The translations under genes and the position numbers were made by a program. From assembly GCF_030540775.2 (NCBI RefSeq), contig NZ_CP141266.1, forward strand, positions 3,521,001-3,585,000: a stretch of DNA of 64,000 nucleotides. The letters run 5' to 3'. The DNA is from Flavivirga abyssicola. GTDB lineage: Bacteria > Bacteroidota > Bacteroidia > Flavobacteriales > Flavobacteriaceae. The notes beneath the pieces were generated by a model. The model was given only the letters and a program-made list of their open reading frames with translations, was not told where the DNA came from and did not search any database. This document shows positions 38,680-47,140 of the stretch, in pieces; positions within the stretch are counted from its first letter, which is position 1; each line of letters starts with the position of its first letter.

Positions 38680-39210
38680 ATGAAAAAGATATTATTATGT
38701 ACCGTAATTGTGTTATTTACATGGTTAAACACAAAGGCTCAAGAAATTAAATATGGGGCTAAAGCTGGTGTAGATTTCTCTTCATTAAAAGTTAAAAACA
38801 GAGTGTTTAGCATAACAAACAATGAAACAGGTTTTTATGTAGGAGGGTTTGCTGAGATAGGAGTTTTTAAAGCAGTTGCTTTTCGTCCCGAGTTGCTTTA
38901 TATTGCTGTAAAGGATTTAAATCAAATTAGTGTTCCGCTTATGGCAAAATATGAAGTATCTGAAGATTTCAATGTACTTGCAGGGCCAAGCTTTGGTTTT
39001 TTACTTAATGTTAATGACGGATTTAAGTCATTTAATTATGGTATTGAATTTGGTGTTGCTTATGATATTTATATTAGTAGATTTATAGATGGCTTATTTG
39101 TAGAAGCTAGATATAACATTGGTCTATCTAATTTACTTGAAGAAGCACCTAGCGGCCTTACTAGAAAGCTAAATGGTCTTTTTGTTGGTTTAGGATATAA
39201 ATTTAAATAG
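38680..39210 (+). CDS. PorT-like outer-membrane beta-barrel protein (paralogue)
   Basis: Encodes 176 aa with a signal peptide (1-20, TKAQ). It begins EIKYGAKAGVDFSSLKVKN, closely similar to the previous gene's EIKFGAKAGANFASV, and ends FVGLGYKFK. The shared start and the LxxAGPSFGFLL / VQAGPQIGFVI segments show tandem duplication followed by divergence. A terminator-like hairpin (39219-39240) follows it. Function unknown. Confidence 0.86.
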   Translation: MKKILLCTVIVLFTWLNTKAQEIKYGAKAGVDFSSLKVKNRVFSITNNETGFYVGGFAEIGVFKAVAFRPELLYIAVKDLNQISVPLMAKYEVSEDFNVLAGPSFGFLLNVNDGFKSFNYGIEFGVAYDIYISRFIDGLFVEARYNIGLSNLLEEAPSGLTRKLNGLFVGLGYKFK

Positions 39211-39271
39211 AACTAGATAAAGCCTTTGAAGGTTTCTTTTTTTATGCTCAATTTTTTAATATTTTTACTTC

Positions 39272-39691
39272 ATGAAGAAATTGACAATTATTAACGGGCC
39301 AAATTTAAACTTACTGGGAAAAAGAGAACCTAATATTTATGGGAGTTTATCATTTACTGAGTTTTTAGAAGAGATAAAACAAAAATATACTAATGTAGAG
39401 ATTGATTATTTTCAATCTAATATTGAAGGTGAGCTCATTGATAAGTTGCATGAAGTTGGTTTTAATCATGATGGTATTATATTGAATGCTGCTGCTTATA
39501 CACATACCTCTGTGGGTATTGGTGATGCCATTAAGGCTATTGAAACCCCGGTAATTGAAGTGCATATTTCAAATACGTTTAATAGAGAGGAATTCCGTCA
39601 CCAGTCTTATGTCTCACCAAATGCTAGAGGCGTTATTCTTGGTTTTGGATTGCAGAGTTATGAGTTGGCTATTCAAAGTTTTATAAGTTAG
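39272..39691 (+). CDS. aroQ: Type II 3-dehydroquinate dehydratase
   Basis: Encodes 139 aa. Marks are INGPNLNLLGKREPNIYG at the N-terminus (with the catalytic Tyr), FQSNIEGELIDKLHE, NAAAYTHTSVGIGDAI, and EVHISNTFNREEFRHQSYVSPNARGVILGFG with the catalytic His. It dehydrates 3-dehydroquinate to 3-dehydroshikimate in the shikimate pathway. Length and motif set are those of type II dodecameric enzymes. Confidence 0.96.
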   Translation: MKKLTIINGPNLNLLGKREPNIYGSLSFTEFLEEIKQKYTNVEIDYFQSNIEGELIDKLHEVGFNHDGIILNAAAYTHTSVGIGDAIKAIETPVIEVHISNTFNREEFRHQSYVSPNARGVILGFGLQSYELAIQSFIS

Positions 39692-39720
39692 AACCTAGAA
39701 CCTAGAACCTGGAATCTGGA
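39688..39720. repeat. Short heptamer array at the end of aroQ
   Basis: TAGAACC is repeated three times from about 39689, followed by diverged copies (TGGAATC TGGA). It overlaps the aroQ stop codon (TAG at 39689-39691). Period is 7 bp, as in the CTAACAT array at 36841-36889. Confidence 0.8.
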
Positions 39721-39768
39721 CTTGCTTCGTTCACTTATATAAACCAGATCATATTATATAATATAAAT

Positions 39769-39800
39769 AAAAAAGTTCCGATAAATTCGGAACTTTTTTT
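39769..39800. terminator. Bidirectional terminator between aroQ and lpd
   Basis: Perfect 13-bp arms (39769-39781 with 39787-39799) have an A-run on one side and a T-run on the other, suiting both converging genes. Confidence 0.92.
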
Positions 39801-39841
39801 AATCTAATATCTAACATCTAGATATCTATTTCTTTCATCTT

Positions 39842-41218
39842 TTAAAGATGTATCACTTCATCATAAGCATCAGCAACTGCTTCCATGACAGCTTCACTCA
39901 TAGTTGGGTGTGGGTGTACAGCTTTTAATACTTCGTGTCCGGTAGTTTCTAACTTTCTACCTAAAACAGCTTCTGCGATCATATCGGTAACACCAGCTCC
40001 AATCATATGGCAACCTAGCCATTCGCCATATTTAGCATCAAAAATCACTTTTACAAAACCATCGGCTGCGCCACCTGCTTTTGCCTTACCTGAAGCAGAG
40101 AAGGGGAATTTACCAACTTTAATATCTAAGCCTTTTTCTTTAGCTTGTTTTTCAGTTAGACCAACACTGGCTATTTCTGGTGAACAATATGTACAACCAG
40201 GAATATTTCCGTAATCTAAAGCTTCAACATGCTGTCCAGCTAATTTTTCAACACATAGGATGCCTTCCGCAGAAGCGACATGTGCTAAAGCCTGACCAGG
40301 AGTAACATCTCCAATTGCATAATAACCAGGGATATTTGTTTGGTAAAAATCATTAACAATAATTTTGTCACGATCTACAACAATACCAACATCTTCCAAT
40401 CCAATATTTTCAATATTTGTTTTTATACCTACAGCAGATAAAATAATATCAGCTTCAAGAACTTCTTCGCCTTTTTTAGTTTTTACAGTTGCTTTTACAC
40501 CTTCTCCAGATGTATCAACAGAAGTAACTTCGGCAGAAGTCATAATTTTTATACCACTTTTCTTAAATGATCGTCCTAATTGTTTAGAAACATCTTCATC
40601 TTCAACAGGTACTATATTTGGCAGGTATTCAACAATAGTTACCTCAGTTCCCATCGAATTATAAAAGTAAGCAAACTCAACACCAATAGCACCAGAACCA
40701 ACAACAATCATTTTCTTTGGCTGTTTAGGTAAACTCATCGCTTCTCTATAACCGATAACCTTTTTTCCATCTTGGGGTAAACTTGGTAATTCACGAGATC
40801 GAGCACCCGTTGCAATAATTATATTATCTGCACTATATTCTGTGCCGTCAACATCAACCTTTTTACCGGGTTTAAGTTTTCCAAACCCATTAATAACGTC
40901 AATTTTATTCTTCTTCATTAAAAACTGAACGCCTTTACTCATACCATCAGCTACACCACGACTACGCTTAACTACCGCATCAAAATCTTTATCAAAATCT
41001 TTAACTGTAAGTCCATAATCTCCTGCATGTTTAAGATATTCAAATACTTGGGCAGATTTTAATAAAGCTTTCGTTGGGATACAACCCCAATTTAAGCATA
41101 CACCACCAAGATTTTCTTTTTCAACAATAGCAGTTTTAAAGCCTAATTGTGATGCCCTAATAGCTGTAACATACCCCCCTGGGCCGCTACCAAGAACAAT
41201 AATATCGTATTTATTCAT
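39842..41218 (-). CDS. lpdA: Dihydrolipoyl dehydrogenase (E3)
   Basis: Encodes 458 aa. An FAD-binding GSGPGGYVTAIRA is followed by the redox-active disulfide GGVCLNWGCIPTKALL, an NAD-binding VVGSGAIGVEFAYFYNSMG, and the C-terminal catalytic pair in HPHPTMSEAVMEA. It reoxidises lipoyl groups of the pyruvate, 2-oxoglutarate or glycine-cleavage complexes. No E1 or E2 gene is nearby, so which complex it serves is not shown. Confidence 0.96.
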   Translation of the reverse strand: MNKYDIIVLGSGPGGYVTAIRASQLGFKTAIVEKENLGGVCLNWGCIPTKALLKSAQVFEYLKHAGDYGLTVKDFDKDFDAVVKRSRGVADGMSKGVQFLMKKNKIDVINGFGKLKPGKKVDVDGTEYSADNIIIATGARSRELPSLPQDGKKVIGYREAMSLPKQPKKMIVVGSGAIGVEFAYFYNSMGTEVTIVEYLPNIVPVEDEDVSKQLGRSFKKSGIKIMTSAEVTSVDTSGEGVKATVKTKKGEEVLEADIILSAVGIKTNIENIGLEDVGIVVDRDKIIVNDFYQTNIPGYYAIGDVTPGQALAHVASAEGILCVEKLAGQHVEALDYGNIPGCTYCSPEIASVGLTEKQAKEKGLDIKVGKFPFSASGKAKAGGAADGFVKVIFDAKYGEWLGCHMIGAGVTDMIAEAVLGRKLETTGHEVLKAVHPHPTMSEAVMEAVADAYDEVIHL

Positions 41219-41407
41219 GTGTGATTTTTTAGGCTACAAATCTACAAAATCGAATTCGAATAAAGAATTTAGAAAGCCTTAAATTTACATCTTTGTATTA
41301 CCTTTGCATTGCAAGCATTTATATATGAAATAAGCATAGCCAATGTTAAATAATAATCTGAATTTTGCGAATTACATAAAATCTATTAAAAAGAGAAAAG
41401 CCTGCTT

Positions 41408-42688
41408 ATGAATATACCAAGAACAAGTTTTCCTCGAATAGTTATTATTGGAGGTGGTTTTGCAGGAGTAGCTTTAGCTAAAAAATTATCGAAACAAGAT
41501 CTTCAAGTTGTTTTGTTAGATAAGAATAACTATCATACCTTTCAACCCTTATTATATCAAGTATCTACAGGCGGATTAGAGCCAGACTCTATTGCTTATC
41601 CTATTAGAAAAATATTAAAAGACTTTCCTAATTTTCATTTTAGATTAGCCAATGTTGGAGAAATTGATGTTGAAAAGCGTAAAGTAATTACCAATATAGG
41701 TAAGCTCAGGTTCGATTATTTAGTTGTAGCTTCTGGATCTACAACCAACTATTTTGGAAATGCAGCCATAGAAAAGTATAGTATGGCCATGAAAACCATA
41801 CCGCAATCTCTTAATTTAAGAAGTTTGATTCTTGAGAATTTCGAGGATGCTTTGCTGACTTCAGATCTTAATGAACGAAATGCACTTATGAATTTTGTGA
41901 TTGTTGGAGGAGGGCCTACAGGTGTTGAGTTAGCTGGTGCCTTAGCTGAAATAAAAAAAGGTATTTTACCCAAAGATTATCCAGATTTGGATACACGATT
42001 AGCTCAAATTCATGTAGTTCAATCCGGTGATTGTATTTTAAAAGGAATGAGTGCTAATGCTTCACAAAAAGCTGAAGATTTTTTAGAAAAATTGGGAGTA
42101 AATGTTTGGAAAAATGTTAGGGTCACTAACTATGATGGAAAAACAGTAACAACCAATACGGATTTAACGTTTGAAACAGCTACTCTAATTTGGGCTGCTG
42201 GAGTAAAAGGAGCCAATATAAAAGGGTTGGAAGCCGAAAAATTTGTGACTAGAGGGAATAGACTTTTAGTAAATGAATTTAGTCAAGTAAAAGGATTCGA
42301 ACATATTTTTGCCATAGGGGATGTCGCTTGCATGGTCAATGAAGAACACCCTAACGGTTTGCCTATGATGGCACAGCCTGCTATTCAACAAGGAGACCAA
42401 TTAGGGGACAATGTCCTTCGATTGATAGAAGAACAACCTATGAAGCCTTTTGTTTATAAGGATAAAGGGAGTATGGCTACCATAGGAAGAAATAAGGCAG
42501 TAGTTGATTTGAAGCGATTTAAGTTTCAAGGTGTTTTTGCTTGGTATGTTTGGATGTTCGTTCACCTCTTTTTTCTAATAGGTTTTAGAAATAGGATGGT
42601 CGTTTTTATAAATTGGGTATATAATTATGTGAGGTTTGATAGAGAAGCCCGTTTAATTATTAGACCTTTTAAGAAGAAGTTGAAATAA
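41408..42688 (+). CDS. NDH-2 type NAD(P)H dehydrogenase
   Basis: Encodes 426 aa, a two-Rossmann flavoprotein: RIVIIGGGFAGVALAKKL (FAD), FVIVGGGPTGVELAGALAEI (NADH), and FAIGDVACM. The C-terminus carries a hydrophobic stretch (FAWYVWMFVHLFFLIGFRNRMVVFINW) typical of the membrane-attached type II NADH:quinone oxidoreductases. It passes electrons from NADH to menaquinone without pumping protons. A -7 box TACCTTTG lies at 41299-41306. It is divergent from lpdA. Confidence 0.93.
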   Translation: MNIPRTSFPRIVIIGGGFAGVALAKKLSKQDLQVVLLDKNNYHTFQPLLYQVSTGGLEPDSIAYPIRKILKDFPNFHFRLANVGEIDVEKRKVITNIGKLRFDYLVVASGSTTNYFGNAAIEKYSMAMKTIPQSLNLRSLILENFEDALLTSDLNERNALMNFVIVGGGPTGVELAGALAEIKKGILPKDYPDLDTRLAQIHVVQSGDCILKGMSANASQKAEDFLEKLGVNVWKNVRVTNYDGKTVTTNTDLTFETATLIWAAGVKGANIKGLEAEKFVTRGNRLLVNEFSQVKGFEHIFAIGDVACMVNEEHPNGLPMMAQPAIQQGDQLGDNVLRLIEEQPMKPFVYKDKGSMATIGRNKAVVDLKRFKFQGVFAWYVWMFVHLFFLIGFRNRMVVFINWVYNYVRFDREARLIIRPFKKKLK

Positions 42689-42727
42689 TAGTGTTGTTTG
42701 GTCGAGTTACAGAGGAAATTAGTTTTA

Positions 42728-43405
42728 ATCTCGTAAAGTCGCTAAGGCGCAAAGTTGTTAAGTGATTATGTTTCGATTTAACTGAGGATGTGTTTTTGTT
42801 CTTGGTTTTGATTGTGGAGCGGTCTTAGGTTGTTAGTTCTGTCTCGCGAAGTCGCTGAGGCGCAAAGTTGTTAAGTGATTATGTTTCGATTTAACTTAGG
42901 ATGCGTTTTTGTTCTTGGTTATGACTGTGGAGCGGTCTTGGGGCGTTAGTTTTGTCTCGCGAAGTCGCTGAGGCGCAAAGTTGTTAAGTGATTATGTTTC
43001 GATTTAACTTAGGATGCGTTTTTGTTCTTGGTTATGACTGTGGAGCGGTCTTGGGGCGTTAGTTTTGGTCTCGCGAAGTCGCTGAGGCGCAAAGTTGTTA
43101 AGTGATTATGTTTCGATTTAACTTAGGATGCGTTTTTGTTCTTGGTTATGACTGTGGAGCGGTCTTGGGTCGTTAGTTTTGGTCTCGCGAAGTCGCTGAG
43201 GCGCAAAGTTGTTAAGTGATTATGTTTCGATTTAACTGAGGATGCGTTTTTGTTCTTGGTTATGACTGTGGAGCGGTCTTGGGTCGTTAGTTTTGGTCTC
43301 GCGAAGTTGCTAAGGCGCAAAGTTGCTAAGTGGTGATATTTCAATTTAACTAAAAATAGGTCTTTGTTCTTGGTTCTAATAGCGAAGCGATCTTAAGTCT
43401 TAAAA
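42728..43405. repeat. Six-copy 113/114-bp tandem repeat
   Basis: The landmark TCTCGYGAAGTCGCTRAGGCGC begins near 42728, 42841, 42954, 43068, 43182 and 43296, with steps of 113, 113, 114, 114 and 114 bp. The middle copies are nearly identical. The first unit and the last (ending near 43405) are diverged, as expected for array edges. Each unit holds CGCAAAGTTGTTAAGTG and GAGCGGTCTT motifs. No gene is supported; an ORF on the minus strand simply reads through repeats. It fills most of the 724-bp gap between the NDH-2 and DUF1572 genes. Confidence 0.92.
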
Positions 43406-43412
43406 TATCCAA

Positions 43413-43964
43413 CTACAAATCATCTGTAAAGTGACGTCTACCTTTTTCTTTACTAAATTTTTCTGCATTGTACTTTGAAGAGTCCCCTTTAGGGATTGAT
43501 AATGATTGCCAATGCTTGCCTTTTACCAATTTTCCAAGAAAAACGATTTGTCCTGTATGGTAAGAGTAATGTGCTAATTGTCTGTTGATAGCTTCTATAA
43601 CTGTGTGCCCTTGATTTCGAATGTAAATAATACGTTCTAAATCGTTTTCAGATAAAGGTGTAATAGCATCAAATAAACATTTCCAACCTTGATCCCAAGC
43701 TTTAGTAAGGTTATCTTTGGAAGTATAAGTGTCTTCGAATTCCTGATCGCGATGTCTCCATTCTTTTTCGCCATCTTCAGTTAAAAAATTCGTCCATCGA
43801 CTTAACATATTGCCTACAATATGTTTTACAACTATGGAAATAGAATTAGAGTCTTCTGTAAATTCTTTTTGGAGTTCTTCAAAGCTTAGTTGGTTAAATG
43901 TTTTATCCCCTAAACTTTTATAATATTCAAATTGTTTGATGACACTTTTTAAATAGCTTTCCAT
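43413..43964 (-). CDS. DUF1572 (DinB-like) protein
   Basis: Encodes 183 aa. It shows a four-helix DinB-like pattern with candidate metal ligands: a His in SIVVKHIVGNML, and HYSYHTGQIVFLGK near residue 140. Such proteins bind metal and may act as thiol-dependent transferases, but activity here is unknown. There is no signal peptide. It follows msrB in the same direction, 96 bp downstream. Confidence 0.85.
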   Translation of the reverse strand: MESYLKSVIKQFEYYKSLGDKTFNQLSFEELQKEFTEDSNSISIVVKHIVGNMLSRWTNFLTEDGEKEWRHRDQEFEDTYTSKDNLTKAWDQGWKCLFDAITPLSENDLERIIYIRNQGHTVIEAINRQLAHYSYHTGQIVFLGKLVKGKHWQSLSIPKGDSSKYNAEKFSKEKGRRHFTDDL

Positions 43965-44060
43965 TTTTTAAAAATAAAGCGTCATTTTTTAAATTCCAAA
44001 TAGCCATTATAAATACATGCGAATTGAAATTTTGTAATTGTTATTTTGAATATTAAAAAT

Positions 44061-44534
44061 TTATTCTTTTGGAATAAATTTTAAAGCTACACCGTTAATA
44101 CAATGACGTTTTCCTGTAGTATCTCTAGGACCATCATTAAAAACATGCCCTAAGTGTCCACCACATGTAGCACAGTGTTCTTCGTCACGGGAATATCCTA
44201 ATTTATTATCAGATCCAAAAGCTACATTGCCTTTAATTTCTCTATCAAAACTAGGCCATCCTGTACCAGAATCAAATTTGTGTTCACTTTTAAATAAAGG
44301 CGTATCGCATGCTGCACAAACGTAAACTCCTTTTTTGTAATTTTTATTTAGCGGACTTGTAAATGGGCGTTCAGTTCCTGCTTCTCTTAAGACATGATAT
44401 GCCATCTCGGATAATTGCGCTTTCCATTCTGCATCAGTTTTAGAAACTTCAAAGGTTTTTTGTTCTGTTTTTTGAGCACTACTATTACAATTAAATAGTG
44501 TTATTGCAAAACAGAATATAATTAGCTTTTTCAT
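44061..44534 (-). CDS. msrB: Peptide-methionine (R)-S-oxide reductase MsrB, lipoprotein form
   Basis: Encodes 157 aa. A lipoprotein signal ends at LFNC (Cys about 16), so this is an envelope enzyme. The MsrB domain has zinc-binding CAACDT and CATCGGHLGHVF, the motif SGTGWPSF, and the catalytic Cys in KRHCINGVALKF near the C-terminus. It reduces methionine-R-sulfoxide in oxidised envelope proteins. No msrA is adjacent. Confidence 0.95.
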   Translation of the reverse strand: MKKLIIFCFAITLFNCNSSAQKTEQKTFEVSKTDAEWKAQLSEMAYHVLREAGTERPFTSPLNKNYKKGVYVCAACDTPLFKSEHKFDSGTGWPSFDREIKGNVAFGSDNKLGYSRDEEHCATCGGHLGHVFNDGPRDTTGKRHCINGVALKFIPKE

Positions 44535-44693
44535 AAGGTTTTAGTTTTTTAATATGTCGGATATATTAAAGATACATAACACCATTTGTTGGAATATTTT
44601 TATTCTATTCATGTGACGAATAAAAATATGCTGTGTCTAAAAAATATATAATACTCCGAATTTTGTATTTTTATAAAAAATTATAAACCTTAT

Positions 44694-45515
44694 ATGATGA
44701 AATTAAAAAAGGCACTTTTAGTATTTGGTATGATCGTATTCATATTATCATGTGCTACAAATCCATTTACCGGTAAAAAGACAATGGCTTTAGTGCCGAA
44801 TTCTCAATTGTTCCCAACAGCTTTTGCTCAATATAATCAGTTTTTGAATGAGAATAAAGTTGTTAAAGGAACAAAAGATGCAGCTATGATAACTAGAGTA
44901 GGGCAGCGTATAGCTGTGGCTGCGGAACGTTGGTTAAATGCTAATGGACATCATGGGTATTTGAATGATTATAAATGGGAATATAATTTAGTAAATGATA
45001 AAACAGTTAATGCTTGGTGTATGCCAGGAGGGAAAATAGTTTTTTATACTGGTATTTTACCCATTGCTAACGGAGAAACTGGCGTGGCAGCTATTATGGG
45101 ACATGAGGTGGCACATGCCTTAGCGAATCATGGACAGCAACGTATGAGTGCAGCTTATGTACAGCAAGGTTTAGCTGTAGCTGGAAATGTAGCCATTAAA
45201 GATGAAAAATCTAGAAATGCATTTAATCAATACTATGGTATAGGATCGCAGGTAGGAGTGATGCTGCCTTTTAGTAGAAGTCATGAAACTGAAGCTGATA
45301 AAATTGGATTATATTTAATGGCAATTGCAGGGTATAACCCGGATGAAGCGTCAGAATTATGGAAGCGTATGAAGGCTAATAGTGGCGGTAAAGCACCACC
45401 GGAAATCTTAAGCACACACCCATCAAACGATTCTCGTATTGCAAACCTAAAAGCATTAGCACCTACAGCTAAGGCAGAGGCTAAAAAGTTTGGGGTTACT
45501 ACCTTTAGAAAATAA
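44694..45515 (+). CDS. M48 family metalloprotease lipoprotein
   Basis: Encodes 273 aa. The start is MMKLKKALLVFGMIVFILSCATNPFTGKK, a lipobox at LSC (Cys about 20). The catalytic motif is MGHEVAHALANHG (HExxH), with the third ligand in SHETEADKIGLYLMAIAGY. THPSNDSRI near the end is typical of M48 LoiP/BepA-like envelope proteases, which degrade misfolded outer-membrane proteins. It is followed by a terminator-like hairpin. Confidence 0.94.
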   Translation: MMKLKKALLVFGMIVFILSCATNPFTGKKTMALVPNSQLFPTAFAQYNQFLNENKVVKGTKDAAMITRVGQRIAVAAERWLNANGHHGYLNDYKWEYNLVNDKTVNAWCMPGGKIVFYTGILPIANGETGVAAIMGHEVAHALANHGQQRMSAAYVQQGLAVAGNVAIKDEKSRNAFNQYYGIGSQVGVMLPFSRSHETEADKIGLYLMAIAGYNPDEASELWKRMKANSGGKAPPEILSTHPSNDSRIANLKALAPTAKAEAKKFGVTTFRK

Positions 45516-45613
45516 TTTAGTTTGTAATTAACTAGTAATCATTTTAGTTGATTTTTACTACTTGTTATTGCTGATTTCTTAACATAGAAATAAAAATATT
45601 TGATTATTTTAGT

Positions 45614-45643
45614 GGGCTGCTCATAAAAGGGCAGCTTTTTTAT
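45614..45643 (+). terminator. Hairpin with T-run abutting the transporter start codon
   Basis: GCTGC (45616-45620) pairs with GCAGC (45631-45635), with possible G-U extension, and a T-run leads to within 3 nt of the ATG at 45645. It is probably the terminator of the M48 gene, but its position could also affect translation of the transporter. Confidence 0.6.
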
Positions 45644-45644
45644 T

Positions 45645-47030
45645 ATGGCATTACTAGAAAAAGGGAGTAAAAAACTTTTAAATGCTTGGGCGTTTTACGA
45701 TTGGGCAAATTCAGTTTATACATTAACAATAACATCCTCTATTTTTCCGATATTTTATTCGGCATTGTTTCTTTCAGAGATAAAAACTGTTTCTGCTTTT
45801 GGATTTGAATTTAAAAGTACCGCTCTTATCACGTTTGTTACCGCTTTCACTTTTTTAGTAGTCGCTTTTATGTCTCCAGTTTTATCTGGTATTGCCGATT
45901 ATATTGGAAATAAAAAGAATTTTTTAAAATTCTTTTGCTATGTCGGAAGTGCAGGTTGTATAGGGTTGTATTGGTTTGACTTAGAGCATATTCACTTAAG
46001 CTTGCTATTTTACTTTATGGGTTTAATAGGGTATTGGGGGAGCTTGGTTTTTTATAATTCTTATTTACCAGATATAGCCTTTCCTGAACAGCAGGATAGT
46101 ATTAGTGCTAAAGGGTTTTCTATGGGGTACTTGGGGAGTGTGCTTTTGTTGATTTTAAATTTGCTGATGGTGATGTTTCCTCAGTGGTTTGGTTTTGATA
46201 TTAGTATATCCGAATCTATAAGAAATACGGGTTCTGAGTTAGAAATCAATGAAGCTTTAAAAACAGCAAAAGATGCGGCTTCTATCGAAGCTATGAAAAT
46301 ATCATTCATTACGGTAGGTGTTTGGTGGGCACTATTCAGTCAGTATTCGTTTTACCACTTACCAAAAGGGACTTCATCAGGTCATAAAGTAACCAAGGCT
46401 ATTGTTTTTAATGGCTTAAAGGAACTAAGACAGGTATGGAAACAACTAAAATCAGATTTAAGATTAAAACGTTATTTATACGCTTTTTTTGTGTTTAGTA
46501 TGGCGGTACAAACCATCATGTTGGTTGCTGCTTATTTTGGAGAAGAGGAAATAGCGTGGGGGAGTGCTTCGGATAAAACTACAGGTTTAATAGGAAGCAT
46601 TTTAATTATTCAATTAGTAGCTGTACTTGGTGCTTTTTTAACATCAAGAGCTTCTTCAAAATATGGAAATATTAAGACATTAGTTGCTATTAATTTTATT
46701 TGGATGGCATTATGTTTTTATGCTTATTTTATGAAAACACCCATGCAGTTTTATATTGCAGCATCCATTGTTGGTTTAGTAATGGGAGGGATTCAATCTT
46801 TAGCACGGTCTACGTATTCGAAATTTTTACCAGAAACAGAGGATACAACATCTTATTTTAGTTTTTATGATGTTGCAGAAAAAATAGGTATTGTAATTGG
46901 TATGGGAATATTTGCGACTATAGATCAGATAACGGGAAGTATGAGAAATGCGATTCTATTTTTGTTTATTTTCTTTTTAGCAGGTATTATTTTATTATTC
47001 AGAGTTCCAAAATTAAACGATGAAGGGTAA
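45645..47030 (+). CDS. UMF1-type MFS transporter
   Basis: Encodes 461 aa with about twelve membrane segments. The N-terminus KLLNAWAFYDWANSVYTLTITSSIFPIFYSAL is the signature of the UMF1/Atg22-like branch of the major facilitator superfamily. The second half has GGIQSLARSTYSKFLPE, the usual second cytoplasmic-loop motif. Substrate is unknown; amino acids are suggested for distant eukaryotic relatives. The start is fixed by the conserved N-terminus. Confidence 0.9.
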   Translation: MALLEKGSKKLLNAWAFYDWANSVYTLTITSSIFPIFYSALFLSEIKTVSAFGFEFKSTALITFVTAFTFLVVAFMSPVLSGIADYIGNKKNFLKFFCYVGSAGCIGLYWFDLEHIHLSLLFYFMGLIGYWGSLVFYNSYLPDIAFPEQQDSISAKGFSMGYLGSVLLLILNLLMVMFPQWFGFDISISESIRNTGSELEINEALKTAKDAASIEAMKISFITVGVWWALFSQYSFYHLPKGTSSGHKVTKAIVFNGLKELRQVWKQLKSDLRLKRYLYAFFVFSMAVQTIMLVAAYFGEEEIAWGSASDKTTGLIGSILIIQLVAVLGAFLTSRASSKYGNIKTLVAINFIWMALCFYAYFMKTPMQFYIAASIVGLVMGGIQSLARSTYSKFLPETEDTTSYFSFYDVAEKIGIVIGMGIFATIDQITGSMRNAILFLFIFFLAGIILLFRVPKLNDEG

Positions 47031-47056
47031 ATAAACGGTTTTAGTTTAAGATAAAA

Positions 47057-47086
47057 AAAGGTAGTAATTTTAAATTACTACCTTAA
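47057..47086. terminator. Bidirectional terminator between transporter and astacin genes
   Basis: Arms 47058-47070 and 47072-47084 (AAGGTAGTAATTT and its complement) are flanked by an A-run on the left and AT-rich sequence on the right, between convergent genes. Confidence 0.85.
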
Positions 47087-47140
47087 ATATATAAGAAATA
47101 TCTTTAATTAATCCATTTTTATAAGTAGGTTATTGATATA

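Noticed and set aside
43123-43344. 73-codon ORF in the tandem array
   Set aside because: It only reads through two 114-bp units; other units differ by one base in length, so the frame is not conserved.
36841-43405. CRISPR array
   Set aside because: The 7-bp and 113/114-bp arrays have no unique spacers, and no cas genes are present.
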